Shown here piece after piece: positions 18,227 to 26,382 of a stretch of 64,000 nucleotides of DNA. The translations under genes were made by a program, and so were the position numbers. How positions within the stretch are numbered: position 1 is the stretch's first letter; every line of letters starts with the position of its first letter. Under the pieces are notes generated by a model. The model did not search any database. It was not told where the DNA came from and saw only the letters and a list, made by a program, of their open reading frames with translations. This DNA comes from Nocardiopsis suaedae (GTDB lineage: Bacteria > Actinomycetota > Actinomycetes > Streptosporangiales > Streptosporangiaceae). The stretch covers positions 1 through 64,000 of the forward strand of contig NZ_JAQFWP010000015.1 of assembly GCF_027706745.1 (NCBI RefSeq). The letters are read 5' to 3'.

Positions 18227-19798
18227 ATGGCCAAGTTCAACCGGACCGGCGCCCGCCCCGTCGGGCGCGGCCCCATCGCCTCCGAGCAGGCGCCCTCGGG
18301 CCGCACCTACGAGGGCGCTCCCGGCTACGCCCGGGACGCCAAGGGCGAGCTGTTCCTCCTGGCCGTGTCCAACATGGTCGGCGAGCAGACTTTCTACGAG
18401 GCCGCCGACGAGCGCGACGCGCGCTTCCGCTCCCTCGTCCACGGCCTCGCGGTCGACGACCCCGACTGGTTCACCGGCTTCGTCCGCTGGCTGCGCACCG
18501 AGGCGAACATGCGCAGCGCCGCCCTCGTGGCCGCCCTCGAAGGCGCCCGCGCGCGCGTCGACGCGGGGGAGCACGGCCACTCCCGGCAGATCGTCGACGC
18601 CGCGATGGCGCGCGCCGACGAGCCCGGCGAGGCCCTGGCCTACTGGACCGGCCGCTACGGCCGCGCCGTGCCCAAGCCCGTCAAGCGCGGGATCGCCGAC
18701 GCCGCCACCCGCCTGTACAACGAGCGCTCCCTGCTGAAGTACGACACCGCCTCCAAGGGGTTCCGCTTCGCCGACGTGCTGGAGCTGGCGCACCCGTCCC
18801 CGGCGGCCGGCAAGCCCCGGCAGGGCGACCTGTTCAAGCACGCCATCGACCGGCGCCACCGTGCCGACGCCCCGATCCCCGAGAATCTGGGCGTCCTGAC
18901 CCGCAACGCCGACCTGCGCGGCCGGGCCGACGCGGACCCCGGGGCGCTGCTCGACCCCGAGGCGCTGCGCGGCGCCGGGATGACGTGGGAGAACGCGCTG
19001 TCGCTGGCGGGGGACCGGGTCGACAAGGCCCGCCTGTGGGAGGCGCTCATCCCCTCCATGGGGTACATGGCACTCCTTCGCAACCTGCGCAACTTCGACG
19101 AGGCCGGTGTCTCGGACGACGTCGCCCAGCGCGTCGCCGCCAAGCTCGCCGACCCCGACGAGGTGGCCCGGTCGCGGCAGCTGCCCCTGCGCTTCCTCTC
19201 CGCCTACCGGGCCGCCCCGTCCCTGCGGTGGGCGAACGCCCTGGAGAAGGCGCTCGGGCACTGCCTGGAGAACGTGCCGCGCCTGGACGGGCGCACGCTC
19301 GTCCTGGTCGACCAGTCCTATTCGATGGTCAGCCCCCTGTCGGCCCGATCCGACCTGTCCCGGGCGCAGGCCGCGCAGATCTTCGGCGCGGCCCTCGCGC
19401 TGAGGTGCGCCGACGCCGACCTCGTCCAGTTCAGCGTCACCAGCGCTGCCGTGCCCGTCGGGCGAGGGGACGCCCTGCTCAGAGTGGTCGAACGGTTCTG
19501 GGGCGCGGGCGGAGGGACCCAGACCGCCCAGGCGGTGCGCGACCACTTCAGTGGGCACGACAGGGTCGTCATCGTCACCGACGAGCAGGCGTGGGCCGGG
19601 CGCGGCGGCGCCGAGCCCACCAAGGCGGTCCCGCCGGAGGTTCCCGTGTACACCTGGAACCTCGCGGGCTACCGGTACGGCCACGGCCCGAGCGGCGAGG
19701 CCGGGCGGCACGCGTTCGGCGGGCTGTCGGACGCGGCCTTCCGCATGATCCCGCTGATCGAGGCAGGCCGGACCGCCGACTGGCCGTGGGTGCGGTAG
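18227..19798 (+). CDS. TROVE domain protein, Ro60/Rsr ortholog
   Basis: Ring-shaped RNA-binding protein related to Ro60 and Deinococcus Rsr, which binds Y RNA and takes part in RNA quality control and degradation with PNPase. The 523-residue protein has an N-terminal HEAT-like TROVE region (about 15-345) and a C-terminal von Willebrand A domain. The metal site DxSxS is intact (D362, S364, S366 in DQSYSM). The ATG lies after AAGGAG. Upstream sequence looks like Y RNA, as expected for this family. The region TTCC at 18198 can pair with GGAA of the ribosome binding site, so translation may be influenced by RNA structure. Confidence 0.93.
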   Translation: MAKFNRTGARPVGRGPIASEQAPSGRTYEGAPGYARDAKGELFLLAVSNMVGEQTFYEAADERDARFRSLVHGLAVDDPDWFTGFVRWLRTEANMRSAALVAALEGARARVDAGEHGHSRQIVDAAMARADEPGEALAYWTGRYGRAVPKPVKRGIADAATRLYNERSLLKYDTASKGFRFADVLELAHPSPAAGKPRQGDLFKHAIDRRHRADAPIPENLGVLTRNADLRGRADADPGALLDPEALRGAGMTWENALSLAGDRVDKARLWEALIPSMGYMALLRNLRNFDEAGVSDDVAQRVAAKLADPDEVARSRQLPLRFLSAYRAAPSLRWANALEKALGHCLENVPRLDGRTLVLVDQSYSMVSPLSARSDLSRAQAAQIFGAALALRCADADLVQFSVTSAAVPVGRGDALLRVVERFWGAGGGTQTAQAVRDHFSGHDRVVIVTDEQAWAGRGGAEPTKAVPPEVPVYTWNLAGYRYGHGPSGEAGRHAFGGLSDAAFRMIPLIEAGRTADWPWVR

Positions 19799-19812
19799 CC
19801 GCTCACCGGTGA

Positions 19813-19843
19813 GGGAGGGCCCGGAACAACGCCGGGTCCTCCC
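19813..19843 (+). terminator. Terminator after the TROVE gene
   Basis: A 12-bp stem (19813-19824 with 19832-19843, one G-T pair) with a seven-base loop begins 14 bp after the stop codon. Confidence 0.7.
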
Positions 19844-19862
19844 ACGGGGCGCAAAAAACCAC

Positions 19863-19892
19863 TTGCGCCCCCTACTCCGGTGCCCGTAGCTT
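19863..19892 (+). promoter_or_regulatory. Possible promoter between the TROVE and DUF1062 genes
   Basis: TTGCGC (19863-19868), an 18-bp spacer and TAGCTT (19887-19892) resemble a housekeeping promoter. The -35 lies in the right arm of a second hairpin (19846-19853 with 19864-19871). A similar TAGCTT box (17923) precedes the Y-RNA-like units. Confidence 0.4.
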
Positions 19893-19898
19893 CCTTGC

Positions 19899-20078
19899 GG
19901 CCCTGTCGCACCGAGGACGAAGGACATAGCGCTTGACGCCCCCCGCTCTTTAGGCCTGACACCTTTACCGCTCACCTGTAAGCCGACGCGCTGCCGTCGG
20001 CTCTGCCGGGCTGCCTTCGCGCGCCCGGTCACGCAGCGTTCGAGGCCGCGCGCAATCGGCCTCGTGTCAGGTCTTAGA
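19899..20078 (+). ncRNA. Structured leader or small RNA upstream of the DUF1062 gene
   Basis: This 180-bp stretch has no gene but dense complementarity. A long-range stem joins AGGCCTGACAC (19952-19962) to GTGTCAGGTCT (about 20064-20074). Inside it are a hairpin AGCCGAC/GTCGGCT and a hairpin CGAGGCC/GGCCTCG. GACGAAGG at 19916 fits the 5' Y RNA consensus, but no good partner strand was found. It may be a third Y-like RNA or the 5' leader of the DUF1062 mRNA. Confidence 0.4.
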
Positions 20079-20085
20079 GAGCTCT

Positions 20086-20658
20086 ATGTCTTCAAACCTC
20101 AATATCGTGCTGCCCTGGGTCGTCCGCCGGACCGGGCTGCCCCTGCTGTCGATGCGGTGCCCGGACTGCCGCTCGGAGTCGGCCACCACCGGCGACGGCA
20201 GGTTCCGCGTCAACGCCAACGGCAAGCTGCTGGACGTGTGGCTGCTGGTGCGCTGCACCTCCTGCGACCGGACGCACAAGCTCACCGTGCACGACCGTGC
20301 GCCGGTCAGGACCCTCGACCCGGCCGACCTCGACGGCTACCACACCAGTGACCCGGAGCTGGTGGCGTCCACACTGCTGGATCCGCAACTCGCCCGGCGC
20401 AACCGCTTCACCCTCGATTGGACGGGGGCCTGGCGGCTGGATGTGCTGTCGCCCTGGCTCGACGAGCCGTGGCCGGTCGACGTGGAGGTGGCGTTCGAGG
20501 CCCCGGTGCCGGTGCGCCCGGAACGGCTCATCGCCCAAGGGCTCGGCCTCAGCAGGAGCGAAGTCCTGCGCCGGGTCAAGAGCGAGGCTCCGTTGCGCCG
20601 TCCGACGAGCACCGGGTTCGCCTTCACCGTGATGCCGACCGTGATGTCGAAGGAGTAG
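20086..20658 (+). CDS. DUF1062 domain protein with zinc ribbon
   Basis: A 190-residue protein that covers the DUF1062 family over nearly all its length. The N-terminal half has the family signature: LPWVVRRTGLPLL, then C25-P-D-C28, GRFRVNANGKLLDVWLLVRC and C57-T-S-C60, which form a likely zinc ribbon. The C-terminal half has RLIAQGLGLSRSEVLRRVKS, which could be a helix-turn-helix. Function is unknown. It follows the TROVE gene and its structured downstream region in the same direction, so an RNA-related role is possible but unproven. The start has GAGAG at short distance. Confidence 0.85.
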   Translation: MSSNLNIVLPWVVRRTGLPLLSMRCPDCRSESATTGDGRFRVNANGKLLDVWLLVRCTSCDRTHKLTVHDRAPVRTLDPADLDGYHTSDPELVASTLLDPQLARRNRFTLDWTGAWRLDVLSPWLDEPWPVDVEVAFEAPVPVRPERLIAQGLGLSRSEVLRRVKSEAPLRRPTSTGFAFTVMPTVMSKE

Positions 20659-20738
20659 GCGCTCCCAGGCACAGTGCGGGGTCTGCGGCCCACCGCTCCG
20701 TCCGAAGACGGCGGCGGGCCGCAGACCCCGGCCGCCCC

Positions 20739-20902
20739 TAGGGCGTGTTTCTCGGAGGCTTTTCGATCAGCGAGCGGCCGTCCCGGGCGGCGCTCGCAAG
20801 ACGGGGCGCGAAGTTCATCCTGGTTGGCTGCTCGAGCGTCCCGGCGCAGCGAGCGTCGTCCTGGTGGTCGCGAGCCGAAAATGATCCGAGAAACACGCCC
20901 TA
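20739..20902. mobile_element. MITE, 164 bp including TA duplication, copy 1
   Basis: Terminal inverted repeats GGGCGTGTTTCTCGGA and TCCGAGAAACACGCCC bound a 160-bp unit flanked by TA. The same 164 bp, identical at every position compared, occurs at 48810-48973. There is no transposase inside, so it is a non-autonomous element moved in trans. TA target duplication suggests an IS630/Tc1-mariner type enzyme, which is inference. Its right end (CTA) forms the TAG stop of the neighbouring minus-strand gene. Confidence 0.88.
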
Positions 20903-21583
20903 AGGCCGAGGGGTGCCGTCCCACCGCCATCCGGTCCGACGCGGCCGCCCCGGCAGGTCGGCGCGACCGGTCGCCCACAGCAGCGTGCCCCATGGCCCGG
21001 ACTCCGTGCCGTCGCCAGGCACCGGCACGTCGGGGAACAGACGCGCGAGCACCCGGGCGCACAGGTCCGGCGGGGGCTCCCACTCCAGCCCGAGCCCCTG
21101 CGCCAGGTCGTGCGTGTGCACCAGGGTCTCCACGACCCCCATGGCGGCGAAGCCCTCCGGGTCCGAGACGCCGAAGGGGTGGTAGGCGCGTGTCCGGGGA
21201 GAGGCCGTGCGCACCATGGCGGCCAGCAGCGCGCCGCTCGCCTCCAGCGCCTGCAGGAGGCCGGCGGCCCCGGCCTCGCGCCCGACGCGGATGGTGGTCT
21301 CCGGGCCGCCGGGCCGCCGACTCGCGTAGGTGATCGGCACCTCGCCCTCCACCGGCGGATTCCGGGGGCCGAGCTGTACCGCGTAGGCGAACAGGTCGTC
21401 GCTGAGGTGCTCGACGGTCTCCCAGCAGTCCCAGTCCACCGGGCCGGCGTTGCGGCCCCACCCGTCGGCGGGCGCCCCGTGGAGCGCGTCCACGGCGAGC
21501 CGGACGGCGCGGTCGAGGTCGTCGGCGGTGACCGGGCCAGGGGAGGCGGGGGAGCCGGGTGAGTCTGCAGTCGTTCCGGGCAT
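20900..21583 (-). CDS. DinB/maleylpyruvate isomerase-like (TIGR03083-type) protein
   Basis: A 227-residue protein resembling the mycothiol-dependent maleylpyruvate isomerase/DinB fold. It has DLDRAVRLAVDALHG near the start, VDWDCWETVEHLSDDLFAYAVQL around 49-70 where the first conserved His lies, and VVETLVHTHDLAQGLGL around 147 with the second His pair. These make a probable metal site; the substrate is unknown. The stop codon TAG is made by the terminal CTA of the adjoining MITE, so the element has probably replaced or trimmed the original C terminus. Confidence 0.7.
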   Translation of the reverse strand: MPGTTADSPGSPASPGPVTADDLDRAVRLAVDALHGAPADGWGRNAGPVDWDCWETVEHLSDDLFAYAVQLGPRNPPVEGEVPITYASRRPGGPETTIRVGREAGAAGLLQALEASGALLAAMVRTASPRTRAYHPFGVSDPEGFAAMGVVETLVHTHDLAQGLGLEWEPPPDLCARVLARLFPDVPVPGDGTESGPWGTLLWATGRADLPGRPRRTGWRWDGTPRP

Positions 21584-21671
21584 CGCACGACCGTACCGCG
21601 CGGGAGAACCGGTGCCCCCCCATCGGTTTCCGGCCGTTCTCCGGCCGCGACCGCGGGCGGCCGGGGAACGG

Positions 21672-22847
21672 TCACGGCGCCAGAACCCGCTCCGGGGTGT
21701 CCACCCACAGGGTCTGGGCGCCGTCGGCGCCGACCGTCAGCCCGAGCCGCTCCCGCCCCGGGCGCCCCGCCCGCCGCCACACGTCCCAGGCGCGTCCGAC
21801 CTCCTCCCACAGGTCCCTCGGTCCGCAGGCGAGCGTCTCCCACTCGGTGCGGTCCGGCTCGTATTCGCCCAGCGCCCATGACCCGCCGGCCGTGCCGCGG
21901 TCGTAGACGAACACGCTCGCCTCGCCCGAGGAGTCCTCGGCCTCGGAGGACGCGAAATCGACACCGGGGACCAGGTGCCCGGCCACCAGGCGCCATCCCT
22001 CGTCCCGGTGGGCGATCCACCGGGGGTTGGTGCGGGTGCCACCGGGCCGCGCGGCCGGGTCGTCCTCGTCGACGAACCGCGACCACTCGTCCACCGGGTG
22101 GGCCGAGCGGTGCGCGCGCAGCATCATGAACGCGGCCGTCCCCAGAAAGCGCCCGCTCGCCGTACCGTCGCCGAGCACCTCCAGCCGGAGCAGGGACCCG
22201 GGAGCGAACCAGGTCGACCACGGCGTCACCACCGTGCCTCCCGGCCGGGTCTGCTCGATCCAGGCGGGGGGCACCCAGTGCACCGCGACCGTGGACAGTA
22301 CACGGTCGAACGGGGCGCGCTCCGGCACCCCCGCCTCCCCGTCGCCGGTGACCAGGAACGGTTTGAACCCCTGCCCTTCCAGCGTCGCCCTCGCGCGGGC
22401 GGCGACGCCGGTATCGACCTCGATCGACGTGACCGCCTCGTCGCCGAGCCGGGTCGCCAGCAGGGCGGTGTTCCAGCCGGTGCCCGTGCCGATCTCCAGC
22501 ACGGTGTCGCCCTCTCGAGCCCCGGTGGCCTGGAGCATGGCCACCACCAGGGACGGCTGGGAGACGCTGGAGGTCGGAAGCCGCCCCCAACCGTCCCCGC
22601 CTGCGGGGACGCCGTCGTCCACCTGGGTGACCAGCGCGAGATCGGAGTCCACCCAGCGCGCGTGGTCCGGGTCCTCCCGGGTGACGGGGACGTTCCAGCC
22701 GGGGTGCTCCTTGGAGCCGACCCAGACCGTGTCCGGGACGAACGGCCCCCGGCCGACGGCCAGGACCGCACGGTGCCAGGCCGGGTCGGTGATCACGCCG
22801 CGGGCGGTGAGTTCACGCGCCAGTCCGGCGCCGGGGCGACCCGTCAC
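21672..22847 (-). CDS. PCMT-like protein methyltransferase
   Basis: A 391-residue SAM-dependent methyltransferase of the protein-L-isoaspartate O-methyltransferase type. Visible features are TSSVSQPSLVVAML (92-105), the SAM loop LEIGTGTGWNT (117-127) and an acidic segment after strand 2. The C-terminal 170 residues extend beyond ordinary PCMT. This long form is common beside actinobacterial peptide genes such as ATP-grasp-modified (graspetide) and FxLD systems, where it converts Asp to isoAsp or imide. GTG 22847 overlaps the stop of the 46-codon gene upstream, so the two are translationally coupled. No ATP-grasp ligase or lanthionine synthetase lies nearby. Confidence 0.82.
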   Translation of the reverse strand: MTGRPGAGLARELTARGVITDPAWHRAVLAVGRGPFVPDTVWVGSKEHPGWNVPVTREDPDHARWVDSDLALVTQVDDGVPAGGDGWGRLPTSSVSQPSLVVAMLQATGAREGDTVLEIGTGTGWNTALLATRLGDEAVTSIEVDTGVAARARATLEGQGFKPFLVTGDGEAGVPERAPFDRVLSTVAVHWVPPAWIEQTRPGGTVVTPWSTWFAPGSLLRLEVLGDGTASGRFLGTAAFMMLRAHRSAHPVDEWSRFVDEDDPAARPGGTRTNPRWIAHRDEGWRLVAGHLVPGVDFASSEAEDSSGEASVFVYDRGTAGGSWALGEYEPDRTEWETLACGPRDLWEEVGRAWDVWRRAGRPGRERLGLTVGADGAQTLWVDTPERVLAP

Positions 22848-22984
22848 CGTTCGGGCTTCTCTCCGTCGGGGCCCGATTCGGGGAAGCGCTCCGCGCCGTG
22901 GTCGTTCGGCTTGTCGCCGTCCGTTCCCGCGCTCCCGCCCGACCCGCCGTCCCCGGGGGTGTCCTGGTCCGCGTGCTTGGCCAT
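22844..22984 (-). CDS. 46-residue acidic, Gly-rich peptide coupled to the methyltransferase
   Basis: A short gene with an excellent ribosome binding site (GGAGGGG, about six bases before ATG). The product is hydrophilic, rich in Asp, Glu, Gly, Pro and Lys, has no hydrophobic segment and no Cys, and ends with GEKPER. Its stop overlaps the methyltransferase start as GTGA. Position makes it a candidate substrate, with several Asp-Gly pairs suited to isoaspartate chemistry. It is equally possible that it is only a coupling peptide. Confidence 0.6.
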   Translation of the reverse strand: MAKHADQDTPGDGGSGGSAGTDGDKPNDHGAERFPESGPDGEKPER

Positions 22985-23179
22985 CCGGCCCCTCCGTTCG
23001 CGCCGCCCCGCCGCATCGAAGGTAACCCGGCGGTCGCCCTGCGTCACGACCATGGCCGGAAACGGCCGGTGGGCTGCGACGACCCGGAAAACCCGGCTGG
23101 GTGGCAACCCCTACCCGGCCGCCGTTCGTCTTCCCAAGCACAGATCCTCGCCGAAGGTCCCGTCCTCCGGAGGTGCGGC

Positions 23180-23407
23180 ATGTCCGTCGAGCCCTACTCG
23201 GTCCAGTTGGACGCGGGCAACGGCCACTGGGTGATCAAGTCCGGTACCCGCAGCCTCGTCCCCCGGCCGCGCGGGGCCCCGCGGTACGAGTACGCGCCGA
23301 CGGTGACCCTGAGGTGCTGCAACTGCTCCTGGGAGCACCGGGACGTCCCCCACGATCTGGTCGAGGACCTCTTCGACCGGCACGCGGAGGACGTGGCCGA
23401 GGCCTGA
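23180..23407 (+). CDS. Hypothetical 75-residue protein with a CC-x-C motif
   Basis: A small soluble protein starting at an ATG with CGGAGG seven bases upstream. Residues 41-50 read TVTLRCCNCS, giving C46, C47 and C49; DLVEDLFDRHAEDVAEA closes an acidic amphipathic C terminus. A metal or thiol role is possible, but no family was recognised. It diverges from the peptide-methyltransferase pair across about 195 bp. Confidence 0.65.
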   Translation: MSVEPYSVQLDAGNGHWVIKSGTRSLVPRPRGAPRYEYAPTVTLRCCNCSWEHRDVPHDLVEDLFDRHAEDVAEA

Positions 23408-23563
23408 GCGCCCCCTGCTCGCGCACCGCGCCCCCGCGTGCGTCCCGCGCGCCATGGCCGGAGTCGGCCGCCCCGGAGGGCCGGACGTCCCATCCGCCGA
23501 TCGCCGGGAGTCCCTAGGCTGCCCGGGACCGCCGTCATGCCCCCGACCGGAACGGACCCCCTC

Positions 23564-24409
23564 ATGACCGACGTTCCCGCGTGGATGAAACCCGACTCCG
23601 ACACCGTCGGCACGCCGGGCCGCGTTCCGGCCGGGATCGACACCTCCGTCTCGCACCCGGCCCGCATCTGGGACTACTGGCTCGGAGGCAAGGACAACTT
23701 CGCCGCCGACCGGGAGACGGGCGACCAAGTCCTGGAGGCCATCCCGGACATGGCGGCCAACGCCCGCGCCGACCGGGCGTTCCTCGCGCGCGCCGTGCGC
23801 CGCATGGCGGCCGAGCACGGCATCGGCCAGTTCCTCGACATCGGTACGGGGATCCCCGGGCCCGGCAACACGCACGAGATCGCCCGCCAGGTCGACCCGG
23901 ACGCGCGCGTGGTCTACGTCGACAACGACCCGGTCGTGCTGGCCCACGCCAGCGCCCTCATGGCCGACGGCGCCCCGGGGGCCACCGACTACGTCCACGC
24001 CGACCTGCGCGAGCCCGGAACGGTGCTGGACGGGGCGCGCCGCACGCTGGACCTGGACCGCCCCGTCGGGGTGATGTTCCTGGCGGTACTGGAGTTCGTC
24101 CCCGACAACGAGCAGGCCAAGGGGATCATCGACGCGGTCATGGCCGCCGTGCCCGCGGGAAGCCTCCTGGCGCTGTCCCTGAGCACGACCGAGGTGCGCA
24201 AGGAGAACGCCGAGGAGGGCGCCCGCATCTGGAACGAGAGCGGCTCCACGCCGCTGCTGCTGCGCACGGCCGCCGACATCGAGGCGATGTTCGCGGGGCT
24301 GGAGCTGCTCGACCCCGGTGTGGTGTCCTGCACCGACTGGCGGCCCGAGGGCATCGTCCGCCCGTCGGACCGGGTGGCCCAGTACTGCGGCCTGGCCCGC
24401 AAGGCCTGA
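23564..24409 (+). CDS. SAM-dependent methyltransferase, SAV2177/DUF574 family
   Basis: A 281-residue protein of the actinobacterial S-adenosyl methyltransferase family PF04672. Family hallmarks are SVSHPARIWDYWLGGKDNFAADR (about 28-50), FLDIGTGIPGPGNTHEIA (SAM loop, near 90), VYVDNDPVVLAHA and the C-terminal DWRPEG. Such genes are very numerous in actinomycetes; substrates are largely unknown. ATG 23564 is chosen; ATG 23537 nine codons upstream has a poorer ribosome binding site. Confidence 0.9.
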   Translation: MTDVPAWMKPDSDTVGTPGRVPAGIDTSVSHPARIWDYWLGGKDNFAADRETGDQVLEAIPDMAANARADRAFLARAVRRMAAEHGIGQFLDIGTGIPGPGNTHEIARQVDPDARVVYVDNDPVVLAHASALMADGAPGATDYVHADLREPGTVLDGARRTLDLDRPVGVMFLAVLEFVPDNEQAKGIIDAVMAAVPAGSLLALSLSTTEVRKENAEEGARIWNESGSTPLLLRTAADIEAMFAGLELLDPGVVSCTDWRPEGIVRPSDRVAQYCGLARKA

Positions 24410-24514
24410 CGGGCACGCCGAGGAATCCGCCCCGTACCCGACTATTCACCACACGTTACCCATGGTTCCTTATCGTCACGGACGACCGCATCGCCCCCGT
24501 GTGGATGAGGAGCC

Positions 24515-25828
24515 ATGGCCGGATCCCCCTTCCCCCGTACCTCCCGTGCGCCCCGAACCTCCCGCGCCCCGCGCGCCGCCCTGCACCGCGGGGCCGCCGT
24601 CGCCGCGGCCCTGACCTTCGCCGCCGCGGCCGCGCCCGCCCAGGCGGCCTCCGCGCCCGAGCGCACCACCCTGTCGCCGACCGCCGACCCCTCCACCTCC
24701 CAGACCGTCACCTGGCGGGCCGCCGACGACTACGCGCCCGTACTGGAGATCGCCCCCGCCTCGGCCCCCGACCAGGTGCGGCGCGTCGAGGGCGAGCGCA
24801 CCGGCTCCACCGACGGCGTCCACTACCGCGCCACCGCCGACGGCCTCGAACCCGGCACCGACTACCGCTACCGGGTCGGCTCCGCCGAAGGCGGGGCGTT
24901 CGGCGACTGGCTGGCCTTCGAGACCGCCGCCGACGGGCCCGACCCCTTCCGCTTCCTCTACTTCGGCGACGTGCAGAACGACATCACCGGCGGCGCCGCG
25001 CCCACCATCGAGGCCGCCCTGGCCGACGCCCCCGACGCCGAGCTCGCCGTGCACGCCGGGGACCTGGTGAACTCCGGCGGGTCCGACGCCGAATGGGGCG
25101 AGTGGTTCGGCGCGTTCGGCCAGGACGCCACCGGGAGCATGAACCAGGTCACCGCCCCGGGCAACCACGAGTACTCCGGGTGGAGCATCACCGACCACTG
25201 GGGCCTGCAGTTCCCGGGCGCCGGAAACGGCCCCGATGACGACGACCTGGAGGACACCGTCTACTACACCGACCACCAGGGCGTGCGGTTCGTGGTGCTC
25301 AACTCCAACTACCGCAACGCCCCGTGGTTCGACACGAAGGACTGGCTGGAGGACCAGCAGTACTGGCTGCGCGGGGTGCTGGAGGACAACCCGAACCCCT
25401 GGACCGTGGTCACCTTCCACCACCCGGTCTTCTCCAACTCGCCGACCCGGGACAACGGGCGGTTGCGCGACATGTGGCTGGAGGTCTTCGAGGAGTACGA
25501 CGTCGACCTGGTGCTCCAGGGCCACGACCACGGCTACGGCCGCGGCAACCTGGTCGACAACCGCACCGGCGACCCCGACGTGCAGACCGGGCCCGTCTAC
25601 GCGGTCGCGGTGACCGGGCCGAAGATGTACGGGGTCAGCGACGCCAACTGGACGGACAACGGCGCCGAGGCGCGGGTGCAGCGCGAGGAGGCGCAGACCT
25701 ACCAGATCGTCGAGGTCGACGGCTCGCGCCTGGACTACGTCTCCAAGACCCGCGAGGGCGAGATCGTCGACCGCTTCCACATCACCAAGGGCGGCGACGG
25801 CAAGCGGGTCACCGACGACCTGCCGTAG
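24515..25828 (+). CDS. Secreted purple acid phosphatase-like metallophosphoesterase
   Basis: A 437-residue exported phosphoesterase. Residues 1-45 form a signal peptide with a basic N region and a long Ala-rich core ending APAQAASA. A fibronectin-like N-terminal domain (about 50-145) is followed by a calcineurin-like catalytic domain with the dinuclear metal motifs in order: GDVQ near 152, GDL near 183, GNHE near 215, FHHP near 306 and GHDHGY near 339. The layout matches purple acid phosphatases. Natural substrate unknown; scavenging of organic phosphate outside the cell is likely. A strong terminator follows. Confidence 0.9.
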   Translation: MAGSPFPRTSRAPRTSRAPRAALHRGAAVAAALTFAAAAAPAQAASAPERTTLSPTADPSTSQTVTWRAADDYAPVLEIAPASAPDQVRRVEGERTGSTDGVHYRATADGLEPGTDYRYRVGSAEGGAFGDWLAFETAADGPDPFRFLYFGDVQNDITGGAAPTIEAALADAPDAELAVHAGDLVNSGGSDAEWGEWFGAFGQDATGSMNQVTAPGNHEYSGWSITDHWGLQFPGAGNGPDDDDLEDTVYYTDHQGVRFVVLNSNYRNAPWFDTKDWLEDQQYWLRGVLEDNPNPWTVVTFHHPVFSNSPTRDNGRLRDMWLEVFEEYDVDLVLQGHDHGYGRGNLVDNRTGDPDVQTGPVYAVAVTGPKMYGVSDANWTDNGAEARVQREEAQTYQIVEVDGSRLDYVSKTREGEIVDRFHITKGGDGKRVTDDLP

Positions 25829-25842
25829 CCGTCGGCCGTCCG

Positions 25843-25884
25843 CGTGGGGGCCGGGGCGGGTCCCTCCCTGACCCGGCCCCCGCG
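25843..25884 (+). terminator. Terminator after the phosphatase gene
   Basis: A 13-bp GC-rich stem (25843-25855 with 25872-25884, one T-G pair) and a 16-base loop lie 14 bp beyond the stop codon. Confidence 0.65.
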
Positions 25885-25888
25885 GTTA

Positions 25889-25906
25889 TGTCAAAAATAG
25901 TTGACA
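25889..25906 (+). promoter_or_regulatory. Inverted-repeat operator overlapping a -35 box
   Basis: TGTCAA-N6-TTGACA is a perfect inverted repeat whose right arm is a consensus -35 sequence. A weak -10 (TTTGGT) follows after 17 bp. It lies upstream of a two-gene operon that ends with an XRE repressor, so autoregulation by that repressor is the simple reading. Confidence 0.5.
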
Positions 25907-25969
25907 ATCCCGCCGCTCCGTGCTTTGGTGGCGCCTCCGGCCGAGGGGAAAGACGATCGGGAGGCGGCC

Positions 25970-26380
25970 ATGCCCTACGGGGAGCGGCGCACGTGGGCCT
26001 ACCTCGCGACCGCGCTCGTCATCCCCGTGGGCTACCTCCTGGTGCTCCTCGTCGGGCCGGGCGGCCTCTCCGCCTCGGCCGACGGGGCCTTCCAGGCGCC
26101 GCTGCTGGCCGCCGTCGGCGCGGGGATCGTCGCCAACATGTTCTTCGTCCGGCCGCCGCGCAAGGGGCGGGACCGCCGCGACGAGCGGGACGCCGAGATC
26201 GACCGCAGAGGGGAGCGCGTCGGCTTCATCGTGCTGGGGGCGGCGATGGTCGTCCCGTTCGCCCTGGTGATGGCCGAAGCCGCGTACTTCTGGGCCGCCC
26301 ACGCCATGTACCTCGCCTATGTGGCGTCGGCCGTGGTGTCGTCGGCGGTGAAGCTCGTGCTCTACCGGCGGGGGCTGTGA
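25970..26380 (+). CDS. Hypothetical membrane protein in an operon with an XRE regulator
   Basis: A 136-residue protein with four hydrophobic segments (about 8-30, 40-60, 82-103 and 108-128) and a highly charged cytoplasmic loop in between (RPPRKGRDRRDERDAEIDRR). GGGAGG precedes the ATG. It is followed after two bases by an XRE regulator. Small four-helix membrane proteins paired with such short regulators are common in actinomycetes and their role is unknown. Confidence 0.8.
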   Translation: MPYGERRTWAYLATALVIPVGYLLVLLVGPGGLSASADGAFQAPLLAAVGAGIVANMFFVRPPRKGRDRRDERDAEIDRRGERVGFIVLGAAMVVPFALVMAEAAYFWAAHAMYLAYVASAVVSSAVKLVLYRRGL

Positions 26381-26382
26381 CC

